Made by a program: the position numbers and the translations under genes
Shown here: piece after piece, positions 52,791 through 61,048 of the stretch
How the letters are laid out: every line of letters starts with the position of its first letter
Position numbering within the stretch: the first letter of the stretch is position 1
Assembly (NCBI GenBank): GCA_031296325.1
Contig: JARLFY010000018.1
Coordinates: 1-64,000 of the forward strand
DNA length: 64,000 nucleotides
Direction: 5' to 3'
From: Acidobacteriaceae bacterium
GTDB lineage: Bacteria; Acidobacteriota; Terriglobia; Terriglobales; Acidobacteriaceae
Notes under the pieces: generated by a model
What the model saw: only the letters and a program-made list of their open reading frames with translations
What the model was told of the DNA's origin: nothing
The model's database searches: none

Positions 52791-54533
52791 GTGAGTTCGA
52801 TGCGGCGTTTGATTGGGGCAGAGTGGTTGCGCAGAGGATTGTTGGCGCTGGCTTTGGTTGCGCTTGGTGGCGGCGTTGTGTTCGCGCAGGGATCAGGCGC
52901 ATCGGGTGCGGAGGCGAAACAGGGTTCCGCAAGTGCGCAATCTTCATCGCCAAGTACGCCGCAGACAGTGCCGAATGCGCTGCCGGTGGCTTCTCCTTCG
53001 CCGAGCACTGCTTCTCCCTCGCCGAGCGCAGCTCCTCTGCCGAACACGGTTCCCCCGAGCGCGACTTCTCCGCTGACCAAGGCGCAGGCCAGGGAGCTGT
53101 TTCAATCCGTCGACGAGATTCTGGCGTTCGTCAGCAAGGATACGGATCTGCCGATTGTGCATGGCGTGAAGCGCAAGATGCTGACGCGCGATGCGGTGAA
53201 CAAATATCTGCGGGGAAAGTTCGATGAGGATGCGGGAGCGAAGCGGCTACAGCGATCGGAGATTGTGCTGAAGAAGTTCGGCCTGCTGGATCGCGACTTC
53301 AACCTGCGTCCATTTATGATCTCGCTGCTGACCGAGCAGGTGGCGGGCTTCTACGACAGCAAGACCAAGACGGTGAACCTGCTGGATTGGATCGCTCCCG
53401 AGGAACAGAAGCCGGTATTGGCGCATGAATTGACCCATGCGTTGCAGGATCAGAGGGTGGGGCTGTCGAAGTGGTCGTCGGTGGGATCGAATGCGATTGC
53501 CAGGAATGCGATGGAAGACAATCAGCACATCCAGACCGACGAGGCGGATACGGCGCGCGATGCGGTGGCCGAGGGACAGGCGATGGTGACCTTCCTCGAC
53601 TACTCGCTGCGCGAGACGGGCAAGACGCTACAGAGCGCGCCGGAGTTGATGGAGAGGCTGAAGGGATCGCTGTCGGATACCAGCGGATCGCCAATTCTGG
53701 AGCGGGCTCCGCTGCTGTTGCAACGGTCGCTGCTGTTTCCCTACAGCGAGGGGATGTGCTTCGAGGACGCGATTCTGGTGAAAAACGGCAAGGACGCGGC
53801 CTTTGGCGCGGTTCTGGCTAGCCCGCCGAACTCTAGCTTCGAGATTCTGCACCCGGAGGCCTACATGGCGCACACTCCGGTTCCGGTGCTGCGGTTGCCG
53901 GATATTCATCCGCTGATTGACGCGCAGTACACGCCATATGACGTGGGAGTGATGGGGGAGTTCGATGTGCAGATTCTGACCGAGTTGTTTGGCGGGCAGG
54001 AGATTGCGGCGGCTCTGGCTCCAGAGTGGCGCGGAGGCATCTACTATGCAGCGCAGAGGAGATCTGCGGTGACGGCGGCGGAGAAGGCCTCGACCGCGTC
54101 GATTGCTCTGCTGTATGAGTCGAAGTGGAGGAATGAGGACTCGGCGCGGTCGTTCCTGCGCGTCTATGCGGGGGAGCTGCCGCGCAAATACTCTGGGCTG
54201 GCGCGCCGGACGCAGGACGAGGCCGACGAGAGCGAGCAGGTCTACTCGACCAGCGAGGGCGACGTGCTGCTGTCGATCGACGGGACGGGAGTGTTTATCA
54301 GCGAGGGATTTCCCCTGGAACTGGCGAGGAAGCTGCGAGATCGCGTGGGGAAGGCGCAGTCCGATGGGCCGCTGGAGGTGGCGGGAGCAGGAAATAGAGG
54401 CGGCTCGAATGCCTTCGCGCGGGACGCTGGGGCCTTTGATCCGGGGCTGTCGCTGGCGCAGAAGATTTCTTCGGCGGGCGTGATGAAGGCGGCGATAGAC
54501 GACGCGGAACGATATACTCTGAAGCGGCAATAA
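52791..54533 (+). CDS. Secreted zinc metallopeptidase-like protein (HELTH)
   Basis: About 580 residues. A signal peptide (LLALALVALGGGVVFAQ) and a long Ser/Pro/Ala linker precede a domain with VLAHELTHALQDQ, a complete HExxH, and further Glu/Asp residues in AVAEGQAMVTFLDY (likely third ligand). FYDSKTKTVNLLDW precedes it, as in gluzincin-like peptidases. The C-terminal region (about 300-560) is helical and unrecognised. GGAGG 7 nt before GTG at 52791 supports that start; ATG at 52800 is the alternative. Periplasmic protease by inference. Confidence 0.78.
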   Translation: MSSMRRLIGAEWLRRGLLALALVALGGGVVFAQGSGASGAEAKQGSASAQSSSPSTPQTVPNALPVASPSPSTASPSPSAAPLPNTVPPSATSPLTKAQARELFQSVDEILAFVSKDTDLPIVHGVKRKMLTRDAVNKYLRGKFDEDAGAKRLQRSEIVLKKFGLLDRDFNLRPFMISLLTEQVAGFYDSKTKTVNLLDWIAPEEQKPVLAHELTHALQDQRVGLSKWSSVGSNAIARNAMEDNQHIQTDEADTARDAVAEGQAMVTFLDYSLRETGKTLQSAPELMERLKGSLSDTSGSPILERAPLLLQRSLLFPYSEGMCFEDAILVKNGKDAAFGAVLASPPNSSFEILHPEAYMAHTPVPVLRLPDIHPLIDAQYTPYDVGVMGEFDVQILTELFGGQEIAAALAPEWRGGIYYAAQRRSAVTAAEKASTASIALLYESKWRNEDSARSFLRVYAGELPRKYSGLARRTQDEADESEQVYSTSEGDVLLSIDGTGVFISEGFPLELARKLRDRVGKAQSDGPLEVAGAGNRGGSNAFARDAGAFDPGLSLAQKISSAGVMKAAIDDAERYTLKRQ

Positions 54534-54581
54534 AGATGGGATCGACGCGCAGCGAGCGCGGACGAGATTGGAGCGAAGTAC

Positions 54582-55442
54582 ATGCAGATTGCAGAGATTG
54601 GCATCATCGGAGGCAGCGGCCTGTACGCCATGCCGGGGTTGACGGGAGTACGCGAGCATGTGGTGGAGACGCCCTTTGGCAATCCCTCGGACGCGTTCAT
54701 TCTGGGCGAGTTGGAAGGGCGCAAGGTGGCGTTTCTGGCGCGGCACGGACGCGGGCACAGGATTCTGCCCAGCGAGCTGAACTTTCGCGCCAACATCTAT
54801 GCGATGAAATCGCTGGGCGTGGAGCAGATTCTCTCCGTCTCCGCCGTGGGTTCGTTGAAGGAAGAGCATAAGCCGACCGACTTCGTGATTGCCGATCAGT
54901 TTATCGACCGAACCTTCGCGCGCAATGGGACGTTCTTTGGCGAAGGGATTGTGGCGCACGTTGGGTTTGGCGATCCGGTCTGCGCTTGCGTTGGCAAGGC
55001 TCTGGCAGATGCCTGCGCGGAGGTTGGCGTGGTGGGCAAGCGTGGCGGAACCTACGTCTGCATGGAAGGCCCGCAGTTTTCCACCCGGGCGGAGTCGAAC
55101 CTGTATCGCAGCTGGGGCGCGGATGTGATTGGGATGACCAATCTACAGGAGGCCAAGCTGGCCCGCGAGGCGGAGATCTGCTACGCCACAATGGCGATGG
55201 TTACGGACTATGATTGCTGGCGCGAGGGACATGACGACGTGACGGTCGATCAAATTATTGCGGTCTCGCACAAGAACGCGGACAACGCAGCGAAGGTTGT
55301 ACGAGCCGCAGTGGCGAAGATGCCGAAGGAGAGAACCTGTTCGTGCGGCAGTGCACTGAAGTTTGCCGTGATGACGGATCCAAAGGCAATTCCACAAGCG
55401 GCACGGGAGCGACTTGGATTGCTGATTGGCAAGTATTTGTAG
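54582..55442 (+). CDS. mtnP: S-methyl-5'-thioadenosine phosphorylase
   Basis: Cleaves methylthioadenosine with phosphate in methionine salvage. 286 residues: [128 protein letters not shown]. It is the PNP/MTAP fold with the expected Met, Asn/Asp and Thr residues; the TNLQEA form is a variant of TNxPEA. GGAG 8 nt before the ATG. A hairpin follows immediately. Confidence 0.92.
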   Translation: MQIAEIGIIGGSGLYAMPGLTGVREHVVETPFGNPSDAFILGELEGRKVAFLARHGRGHRILPSELNFRANIYAMKSLGVEQILSVSAVGSLKEEHKPTDFVIADQFIDRTFARNGTFFGEGIVAHVGFGDPVCACVGKALADACAEVGVVGKRGGTYVCMEGPQFSTRAESNLYRSWGADVIGMTNLQEAKLAREAEICYATMAMVTDYDCWREGHDDVTVDQIIAVSHKNADNAAKVVRAAVAKMPKERTCSCGSALKFAVMTDPKAIPQAARERLGLLIGKYL

Positions 55443-55472
55443 GCTACATATTCGCGTTGGCGAATATGTAGC
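55443..55472 (+). terminator. Hairpin terminator after mtnP
   Basis: GCTACATATTCGC - GTTG - GCGAATATGTAGC: perfect 13-bp stem starting at the base after the mtnP stop codon, followed by a T-rich TGTATTGTATT. A partial duplicate (ATATGTGTAGCTGTA) follows at 55494. Confidence 0.65.
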
Positions 55473-55542
55473 TGTATTGTATTCGCCTAGACGTATATGT
55501 GTAGCTGTAATTGAAGTTACGGATTGATTGGGAGGTAGGAGT

Positions 55543-56481
55543 ATGTCGATACTAGTGGTTGGATCTGTGGCGTTCGATAGTATTAGTACGCCTCACGGGA
55601 AAGTGGATCACTGTCTGGGCGGCGCTGCGACGTACTTTGCGCTGGCTGCGAGCTACTTCGCCGATGTACGCGTGATTGCGGTGGTTGGCGAGGACTTCCT
55701 GCCCCAGCATGAGGCTGTGTTAACGGCGCGAGGCATCGACACGCGGGGCATCGAGACTGCGCCGGGGCTGAGCTTTCATTGGATGGGCGCGTATGCCGGA
55801 GCGATGAATGAGGCTGAGACGCTGAACACGGACCTCAACGTCTTCGCGGATTTCGAGCCAAAGATTCCCGCAGCCTATCTCGATAGCGAGTATTTATTTC
55901 TGGCCAACATCGATCCCTTGTTGCAGGCTCGGGTGCGCAACCAGATGCCGGATGTGAAGCTGGTCTGCGGCGATACGATGAACTACTGGATCTCTGCACA
56001 TGCGGAGAATCTGGCGAAGGTGTTGCGCGAACTCGACGTGCTGCTGATCAATGACGGCGAGGCGCGAATGCTGTCGGGCGAGCAGAACGCGACGAAGGCG
56101 GCGGCGAAGGTGTTGTCGATGGGGCCAAAGTCGCTGGTGATGAAGCATGGCGAGTACGGAGCGACGGCCTTCTTCGGAGCGCATTCGTTTGCAGGCAAGG
56201 CGACGTCGAGGCCGTTCCGCGCTCCTGCGATGCCGATGGCCGAGGTGGTCGATCCGACTGGAGCGGGCGACTCGTTTGCCGGAGGATTCTATGGATACAT
56301 CGCTTCGCAGCCGGAGTTGACGCCGGAGGTCTTTCGGCGGGCGATGTTCTACGGCGGCGTGATGGGATCGTTTGCGTGTGAGCGATTTGGCACGGAGCGC
56401 TTGCAGTCCTTGACACGCGAGGAGATCGAAACTCGCTTCAAGTTATTTAGGGAGATGTCGCACCTTGCCCCAGAGATCTAG
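55543..56481 (+). CDS. PfkB-family sugar/nucleoside kinase
   Basis: 312 residues of the ribokinase-like fold: SILVVGSVAFDSISTPHG, LGGAATYFALAASYF, VVGEDFLPQHE, LLINDGEAR, LVMKHGEYGATAF and the active-site anion hole VVDPTGAGDSFAGGFYGY with catalytic Asp. The substrate cannot be assigned. TAGGAG and GGAGG lie just before ATG at 55543. The GT39-like gene starts 13 nt after its stop. Confidence 0.92.
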   Translation: MSILVVGSVAFDSISTPHGKVDHCLGGAATYFALAASYFADVRVIAVVGEDFLPQHEAVLTARGIDTRGIETAPGLSFHWMGAYAGAMNEAETLNTDLNVFADFEPKIPAAYLDSEYLFLANIDPLLQARVRNQMPDVKLVCGDTMNYWISAHAENLAKVLRELDVLLINDGEARMLSGEQNATKAAAKVLSMGPKSLVMKHGEYGATAFFGAHSFAGKATSRPFRAPAMPMAEVVDPTGAGDSFAGGFYGYIASQPELTPEVFRRAMFYGGVMGSFACERFGTERLQSLTREEIETRFKLFREMSHLAPEI

Positions 56482-56494
56482 AAAAGAACGGACG

Positions 56495-58273
56495 ATGACG
56501 GCACCGCGCGGATCGCGACTCTTTGGGAGTGGGCGATCCGGCGCGCCGGCTGTTGCTGCGGATTTCAACTCGGACGCAGTGGAGCCAGCGACGCGCGAGG
56601 AGATCTTTCCTGTGGCGATGGCGGCGGTGCTGCTGGGATTCATGGCACTGATCGTCTGCTATACGCGCGGCTATCTGCTGCTGTATGGCGACGCTGTGGC
56701 GCATCTGGGAATTGCGCGGCGAATTCTGGACACGCGCAATCCGGGGTTGGTGCAGTTGGGCGGAGTTTGGCTGCCGCTGCCGCATCTGTTGATGCTGCCG
56801 TTTGTGCAGAAGATGGAGTGGTGGCAGAACGGGCTGGCCGGGGCCTGGCCTTCGCTGATCTGCTACATTCTGGGCGTAATTGGCTTTTTTCGCCTGAGTC
56901 GGCGGATGTTGGCGCCGCGCTGGGCTTTGGCGGCGACGGCGTTCTATGCGCTGAATCCGAATCTGCTGTATCTGGCCACGACGGCGATGACGGAGCCGCT
57001 GTTTCTGGCGCTGCTGATCTGGCTGGCGCTGGTGACGGTGGAGTGCGTGGAGGCGATTCGCGCGGATCAAGCGACGCAGGTGAAGCGGCGGCTGATCGCT
57101 CTCGGACTGCTGATCTTTGCCGCCGTGTTTACGCGCTACGACGGATGGATTGCGGGCGCGGCGGTGTGGTGCGTGGTGGCCTGGCAACTACTGCGCGCGC
57201 GCGGATTGTGGCGACGCGTGGGTGTGTCGTTCGCGGTGTTTACGCTGCTGGCGGTTGCCGGGCCGCTGCTGTGGCTGTGGTACAACCGACACTTTTGTCA
57301 CGATCCGCTGGACTTTATGCGCGGGCCTTACTCGGCTCCGGCGATTGAACGCAGGACCTCGCCTCCGGGATCGAAGCACTATCGCGGGTGGCATAATCCG
57401 GGCTGGGCGGTGCTGTTTTATACGCGCACGGCGCAGGTGGATGCGGCGGCGTGGGAGACGGGATTTGCGCTGCTGCTGGCCAGCGTTGCGGGGATCTGGG
57501 TTGCGCTGCGACAGAAGATTGCGCGGGCTGCGCTGTTGCTGTGGATTCCGCTTCCCTTCTACGTCTACTCGGTGGCTTATGGGTCAGTGCCGATCTTTAT
57601 ACCTGAGCTTTATCCGCACTCGTTTTACAACGCTCGCTATGGGATGGAGATGCTGCCGGCGTTGGTGTTGTTTGCTGCGGTGGCTGCGGCGGCGTGGGAG
57701 CGGAGTCGCGCGAAAACGGTTTCGCCCAGCGCTGGAGCGGGCAAGACGGTGCGACCGCTTTATCTGGTGGGGATCGCGTTGGCCGTGGCGAATGCGCTGG
57801 GATTGGTTTATGGAACGGCAGTGGTGCAGAAGTGCGCTGGGTTGATTGAGCATCGCCCAAGCACCTTGCTGGCGCGTTACGATATGCCGCTGGTGTTGAA
57901 AGAGGGGGTGGTGAACGCGACCACGCGGGTTCCGTTCGAGCGAAATCTGGCGCTGGCTCTGGCGGATCTGCCAGCGGGCGCGCCGATATTGATGCAGGAA
58001 TCGGATCACATTGGGGCGTTGCAGGACGCGGGGATTGCACTGCGCCAGACGATCAACGAGAGCGACTACGACAGTTGGCATGCGGCCTTGCAGGCTCCGG
58101 CGGATCATGCGGCGTATGTCGTTGCCCTGACCGACGACGCGGTTGCGAAGGCTGTGGGCGAACACCCGGAGGGCCTACAGGAGTTGACGATTTTGTGCGG
58201 CACAGGACAGCCCTGCGCGCGCATCTATCAGTCAGATCGGTTTGCTGCGACGGGGGCGGCAAGGAGCAAGTAG
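56495..58273 (+). CDS. Polytopic membrane glycosyltransferase-like protein (GT39/ArnT type)
   Basis: About 592 residues with 10-12 hydrophobic helices. An early luminal acidic motif YGDAVAHLGIARRILDTRNPGL matches the D/E-containing first loop of GT-C enzymes; RYDGWIAGAAVWCVVAW and LYPHSFYNARYGMEMLPALVLF are further conserved-looking blocks. The C-terminal ~150 residues are soluble. It probably uses a polyprenyl-phosphate sugar donor on the periplasmic side; acceptor unknown. ATG at 56495 preferred over TTG at 56465. Confidence 0.78.
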   Translation: MTAPRGSRLFGSGRSGAPAVAADFNSDAVEPATREEIFPVAMAAVLLGFMALIVCYTRGYLLLYGDAVAHLGIARRILDTRNPGLVQLGGVWLPLPHLLMLPFVQKMEWWQNGLAGAWPSLICYILGVIGFFRLSRRMLAPRWALAATAFYALNPNLLYLATTAMTEPLFLALLIWLALVTVECVEAIRADQATQVKRRLIALGLLIFAAVFTRYDGWIAGAAVWCVVAWQLLRARGLWRRVGVSFAVFTLLAVAGPLLWLWYNRHFCHDPLDFMRGPYSAPAIERRTSPPGSKHYRGWHNPGWAVLFYTRTAQVDAAAWETGFALLLASVAGIWVALRQKIARAALLLWIPLPFYVYSVAYGSVPIFIPELYPHSFYNARYGMEMLPALVLFAAVAAAAWERSRAKTVSPSAGAGKTVRPLYLVGIALAVANALGLVYGTAVVQKCAGLIEHRPSTLLARYDMPLVLKEGVVNATTRVPFERNLALALADLPAGAPILMQESDHIGALQDAGIALRQTINESDYDSWHAALQAPADHAAYVVALTDDAVAKAVGEHPEGLQELTILCGTGQPCARIYQSDRFAATGAARSK

Positions 58274-58379
58274 GACATTTTCCGCAATGGGGAAGTCCAT
58301 CGTGGAGCGAGAAAAACAGATTCCTTCGCTTCGCTACGGAATGACAAAAAATAGGTCTATAGCGACAGTGAAAATGCTG
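58272..58379 (-). repeat. Complete palindromic element, type A
   Basis: Core AACAGATTCCTTCGCTTCGC to GGAATGACA (58316-58346), left end GGACATTTTCCGCAATGG (58274), right end GTGAAAATGCTG (58369); whole element about 107 bp. Confidence 0.8.
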
Positions 58380-58419
58380 TAATGCGGTGCTACTATCGCT
58401 GCGAAGTCAAAATAATCCT

Positions 58420-59124
58420 ATGATCGTAAACTTACCGATTCACTTCAGCACGATTGAGCAAGTGGTGTTTCTGCAAGGCACCACGACGCGGTTGTTAATG
58501 GCCTGCGCCATGGGCGGACTGATCGGCATGGAGCGGGAGTGGCGGCACAAGGCCTCGGGGCTGCGCACCAACATGCTGCTGTGCATGGGATGCGCTCTGT
58601 TTACGGTGCTGTCAGGCGTGCTGGCCGGGGCGGAGACGGGCGACAAGAGTCGCGTGGCGTCAAACATTGTGCAGGGGATTGGGTTCCTCGGCGCGGGCTT
58701 GATTCTGCATACGCGCAATCGGGTTCTGGGGCTGACCAGCGCGGCTACGGTCTTCGTGGTGGCGTCGATTGGGATGGCCTGCGGAGCGGGGTTATACGTC
58801 GAGGCGGCGATTGCTACGGCGATTGTGTTTATTGCGCTGCGGTTCATTGGAGTGCTGGAGACGCGCTCGGGATGGAAGCGTTACCCGATGCTGTATGAGG
58901 TGCGCGGGAGCGACGAGGGTCGGATGTTTACAGCGATTCTGGCGGTACTCGATCGCGAACAGATACGGCTGAATATTGTGGAACGAGACAGAGTGGGCGA
59001 TTTGGATCGAGTCACGTTTACTCTGCTTGCCAGCGGCGCTCGGCATAGTCAGTTGCTTGCGGAGTTGGTGGCGAGCGATGCGACGGATCAGGTGGTTGCG
59101 TTCCGCGATGAAGAGGAAGATTAG
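58420..59124 (+). CDS. MgtC/SapB family membrane protein
   Basis: 234 residues. LLMACAMGGLIGMEREWRHKASGLRTNMLLCMGCALFTVLSG is the MgtC signature (ERE...GLRT), followed by SNIVQGIGFLGAGLIL and LTSAATVFVVASIGMACGAGLY; four to five helices, then an ACT-like cytoplasmic C-terminal domain (about 150-230). MgtC proteins affect magnesium/phosphate adaptation and virulence in pathogens. Start: ATG at 58420; the frame back to 58387 is not conserved. A palindromic element follows at the stop codon. Confidence 0.9.
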   Translation: MIVNLPIHFSTIEQVVFLQGTTTRLLMACAMGGLIGMEREWRHKASGLRTNMLLCMGCALFTVLSGVLAGAETGDKSRVASNIVQGIGFLGAGLILHTRNRVLGLTSAATVFVVASIGMACGAGLYVEAAIATAIVFIALRFIGVLETRSGWKRYPMLYEVRGSDEGRMFTAILAVLDREQIRLNIVERDRVGDLDRVTFTLLASGARHSQLLAELVASDATDQVVAFRDEEED

Positions 59125-59236
59125 AGCATTTTCGGTAATGGTGTGAACCGTAGTAGTGCGAACGAAATGCGGGGATTCTTTGCTTCGCTCAGAATGACAA
59201 TCCGTTTCTGGTCTACAGTAATTCGAGAGATGCTCC
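59124..59236 (-). repeat. Complete palindromic element, type B, filling the mgtC-dapF gap
   Basis: Left end GAGCATTTTCGGTAATGGTG starts at the mgtC stop; core ATGCGGGGATTCTTTGCTTC to CAGAATGACA (59166-59199); right end GGTCTACAGTAATTCGAGAG abuts the dapF ribosome site. Confidence 0.8.
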
Positions 59237-59246
59237 AAGGAGAATG

Positions 59247-60089
59247 ATGATTGATTTTGTGAAGGCTCATGCCTGCGGCAATGACTTTTTGATTCTGGAC
59301 GAGGCGTTGGCGGGCGGCGCTCATGCGGCGTTGGCGCAGAGGCTCTGCTCGCGAAACACCAGCGTTGGCGCGGATGGAATCGAGTTTCTGGAGCGCCGCT
59401 CGAATGGCGAATTCTATCTGCGGCTGTTCAACGCCGATGGCAGCGAGGCGGAGCTGTCGGGCAACGGGACGCGCTGCGTGGCGGCGTGGCTGGCCGAGAG
59501 CGAGGGACTCAAGCAGGTTGCGCTGGGAACGTTGGGCGGGGTGCGAAGTTGTCGCGTGATTGGTCGAGAGGGCGCGAGCTACCTGATCGAGAGCGAGATG
59601 GGAGTGCCGCAGGTGGAGGCGCGAACGATTGAGATTCCCGGAGTGGGCGCGGTCGCAGGAGCAGTGGTGAACGTGGGGAATCCTCACTTCGTGCTGTTCG
59701 TCGAGCGCGAGGACTTTGGCGCGCATGGGCTGAGCTGGCAGGAGTTGGGGGCGAAGATTGCGACCAGCCCGCTGTTTGCTCATGGAACCAACGTCGAGTT
59801 TGTGCAGGTGCGCTCGGCGACGGAGATTGCGTTTCGCATCTATGAGCGCGGCTGCGGGCCGACGACCTCTTCGGGGACGGGGACCTGCGCGTCAACCTCT
59901 GCATCGATGGCGCTGCGCGGGACGGCGCGCGAGTTGAAGGCGATTGCCGAGGGCGGGGCGCAGAGAACGGTTTGGCCCACGAACGACGCGGTGATGCGCC
60001 TGACCGGGCCAGCGGAGATCGTATGTCAGGGGAAGGCGTTTCAAGTGAATGCAGCGGTGGCGGGCAAGCCAGCGGTGGTGCTGTTTTGA
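59247..60089 (+). CDS. dapF: Diaminopimelate epimerase-like protein with Ser at both catalytic Cys positions
   Basis: 280 residues. GNDFLILD, NTSVGADGIEF, LFNADGSEAELSGNGTRCVAAWL, VNVGNPHFVLFV, HGTNVEFVQV and YERGCGPTTSSGTGTCAS follow the DapF pattern (LL- to meso-diaminopimelate, for lysine and peptidoglycan). The two catalytic cysteines, normally in CGNGxRC and ACGTG, are both Ser (Ser71, Ser209). This may be a subfamily with altered chemistry rather than a dead protein, since the rest of the site and length are kept. AAGGAG precedes the ATG pair at 59244/59247; 59247 has better spacing. Overlaps ldcA. Confidence 0.85.
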   Translation: MIDFVKAHACGNDFLILDEALAGGAHAALAQRLCSRNTSVGADGIEFLERRSNGEFYLRLFNADGSEAELSGNGTRCVAAWLAESEGLKQVALGTLGGVRSCRVIGREGASYLIESEMGVPQVEARTIEIPGVGAVAGAVVNVGNPHFVLFVEREDFGAHGLSWQELGAKIATSPLFAHGTNVEFVQVRSATEIAFRIYERGCGPTTSSGTGTCASTSASMALRGTARELKAIAEGGAQRTVWPTNDAVMRLTGPAEIVCQGKAFQVNAAVAGKPAVVLF

Positions 60090-61036
60090 GTGGGTTGATC
60101 AAGCCTGCGGCGCTGCGGGCGGGGGGTACGCTGGCGGTGCTGTCTCCGGCGAGTACGCCGCCACGCAACGAGGTGCAGGCCGGAATGGAGGCGCTGCAGG
60201 GGCTTGGCTACAAGACTGTGCTGATGCCGAATGCACGCAAGCCGGGACCGATGTATTACGCGGGAACGGTGGAGCAGCGGCTTGCGGATTTGCACGCGGC
60301 GTTTGCCGATCCTGCGATTGATGGGATCGTTTGCACGCGTGGCGGATGGGGCTCGGCGGAGCTGCTGCCGCATCTCAACGCGGAGCTGATTCGCGCCAAC
60401 GCCAAGGCCTTTGTGGGATACAGCGATCACACCTCGTTGCATAACTGGTTGATGCGCGTGGCGGGGATGATGAGCTTCTATGGTCCGATGGTTGCGTCGG
60501 ACTTTTCTCGCACAGAGGGCGTGGATTCGGCGAGTTGGGGGCATGTCTTCGGCGGCGATGCGAACTGGTCGTTGGGCGCGGACGATGGGTTGAGGGTGTT
60601 GCGTCCGGGGCTGGCGGAAGGGACGCTGGCGGGTGGATGTCTGTCGATCTTTGCCGAGGCTCTGGGTACGCCCTATGCGGCGTTGCCTGCGAGCGCGGAG
60701 AAGCCGCGGATTCTGTTTCTAGAAGACGTGGGGACGAAGCCGTATCAGTGGGATCGGATGTTGCTGCACCTGCGTTATGCGGGGATGCTGGATCATGTGG
60801 CGGGCATCGTCTTCGGCGATATGCGGCAGTGCGTTGCGCCGGAGGAAGAGATCTGGCTGGAGGACGCGATCCTTCATGCGCTGGCGGACTTTGCCGGGCC
60901 GATTGCGATTGGGCTGCGCTGTGGGCATGTGGATGGCGCGAATATTACGCTGCCGCTTGGGGTGCGCGTTCGGCTGGACCTGAGCGCGGAGGGGAATCCG
61001 CGTGTGGACTTTCTGGAAGCGGCGGTTACGGTCTAG
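60086..61036 (+). CDS. ldcA: Murein LD-carboxypeptidase (peptidase S66)
   Basis: 316 residues. Removes the terminal D-Ala from tetrapeptides during wall recycling. LAVLSPAS, GIVCTRGGWGSAELLPHL, nucleophile Ser in FVGYSDHTSLHNWL, ILFLEDVGTKPYQWDRML and GLRCGHVDGANITLPLG give the Ser-Glu-His triad. Start inferred as TTG at 60086 in the dapF stop codon (TTGA); TTG at 60095 is possible. Between dapF and mpl, with mpl 13 nt downstream, so a recycling operon. Confidence 0.92.
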   Translation: MSGLIKPAALRAGGTLAVLSPASTPPRNEVQAGMEALQGLGYKTVLMPNARKPGPMYYAGTVEQRLADLHAAFADPAIDGIVCTRGGWGSAELLPHLNAELIRANAKAFVGYSDHTSLHNWLMRVAGMMSFYGPMVASDFSRTEGVDSASWGHVFGGDANWSLGADDGLRVLRPGLAEGTLAGGCLSIFAEALGTPYAALPASAEKPRILFLEDVGTKPYQWDRMLLHLRYAGMLDHVAGIVFGDMRQCVAPEEEIWLEDAILHALADFAGPIAIGLRCGHVDGANITLPLGVRVRLDLSAEGNPRVDFLEAAVTV

Positions 61037-61048
61037 TCTTGAGTAATT

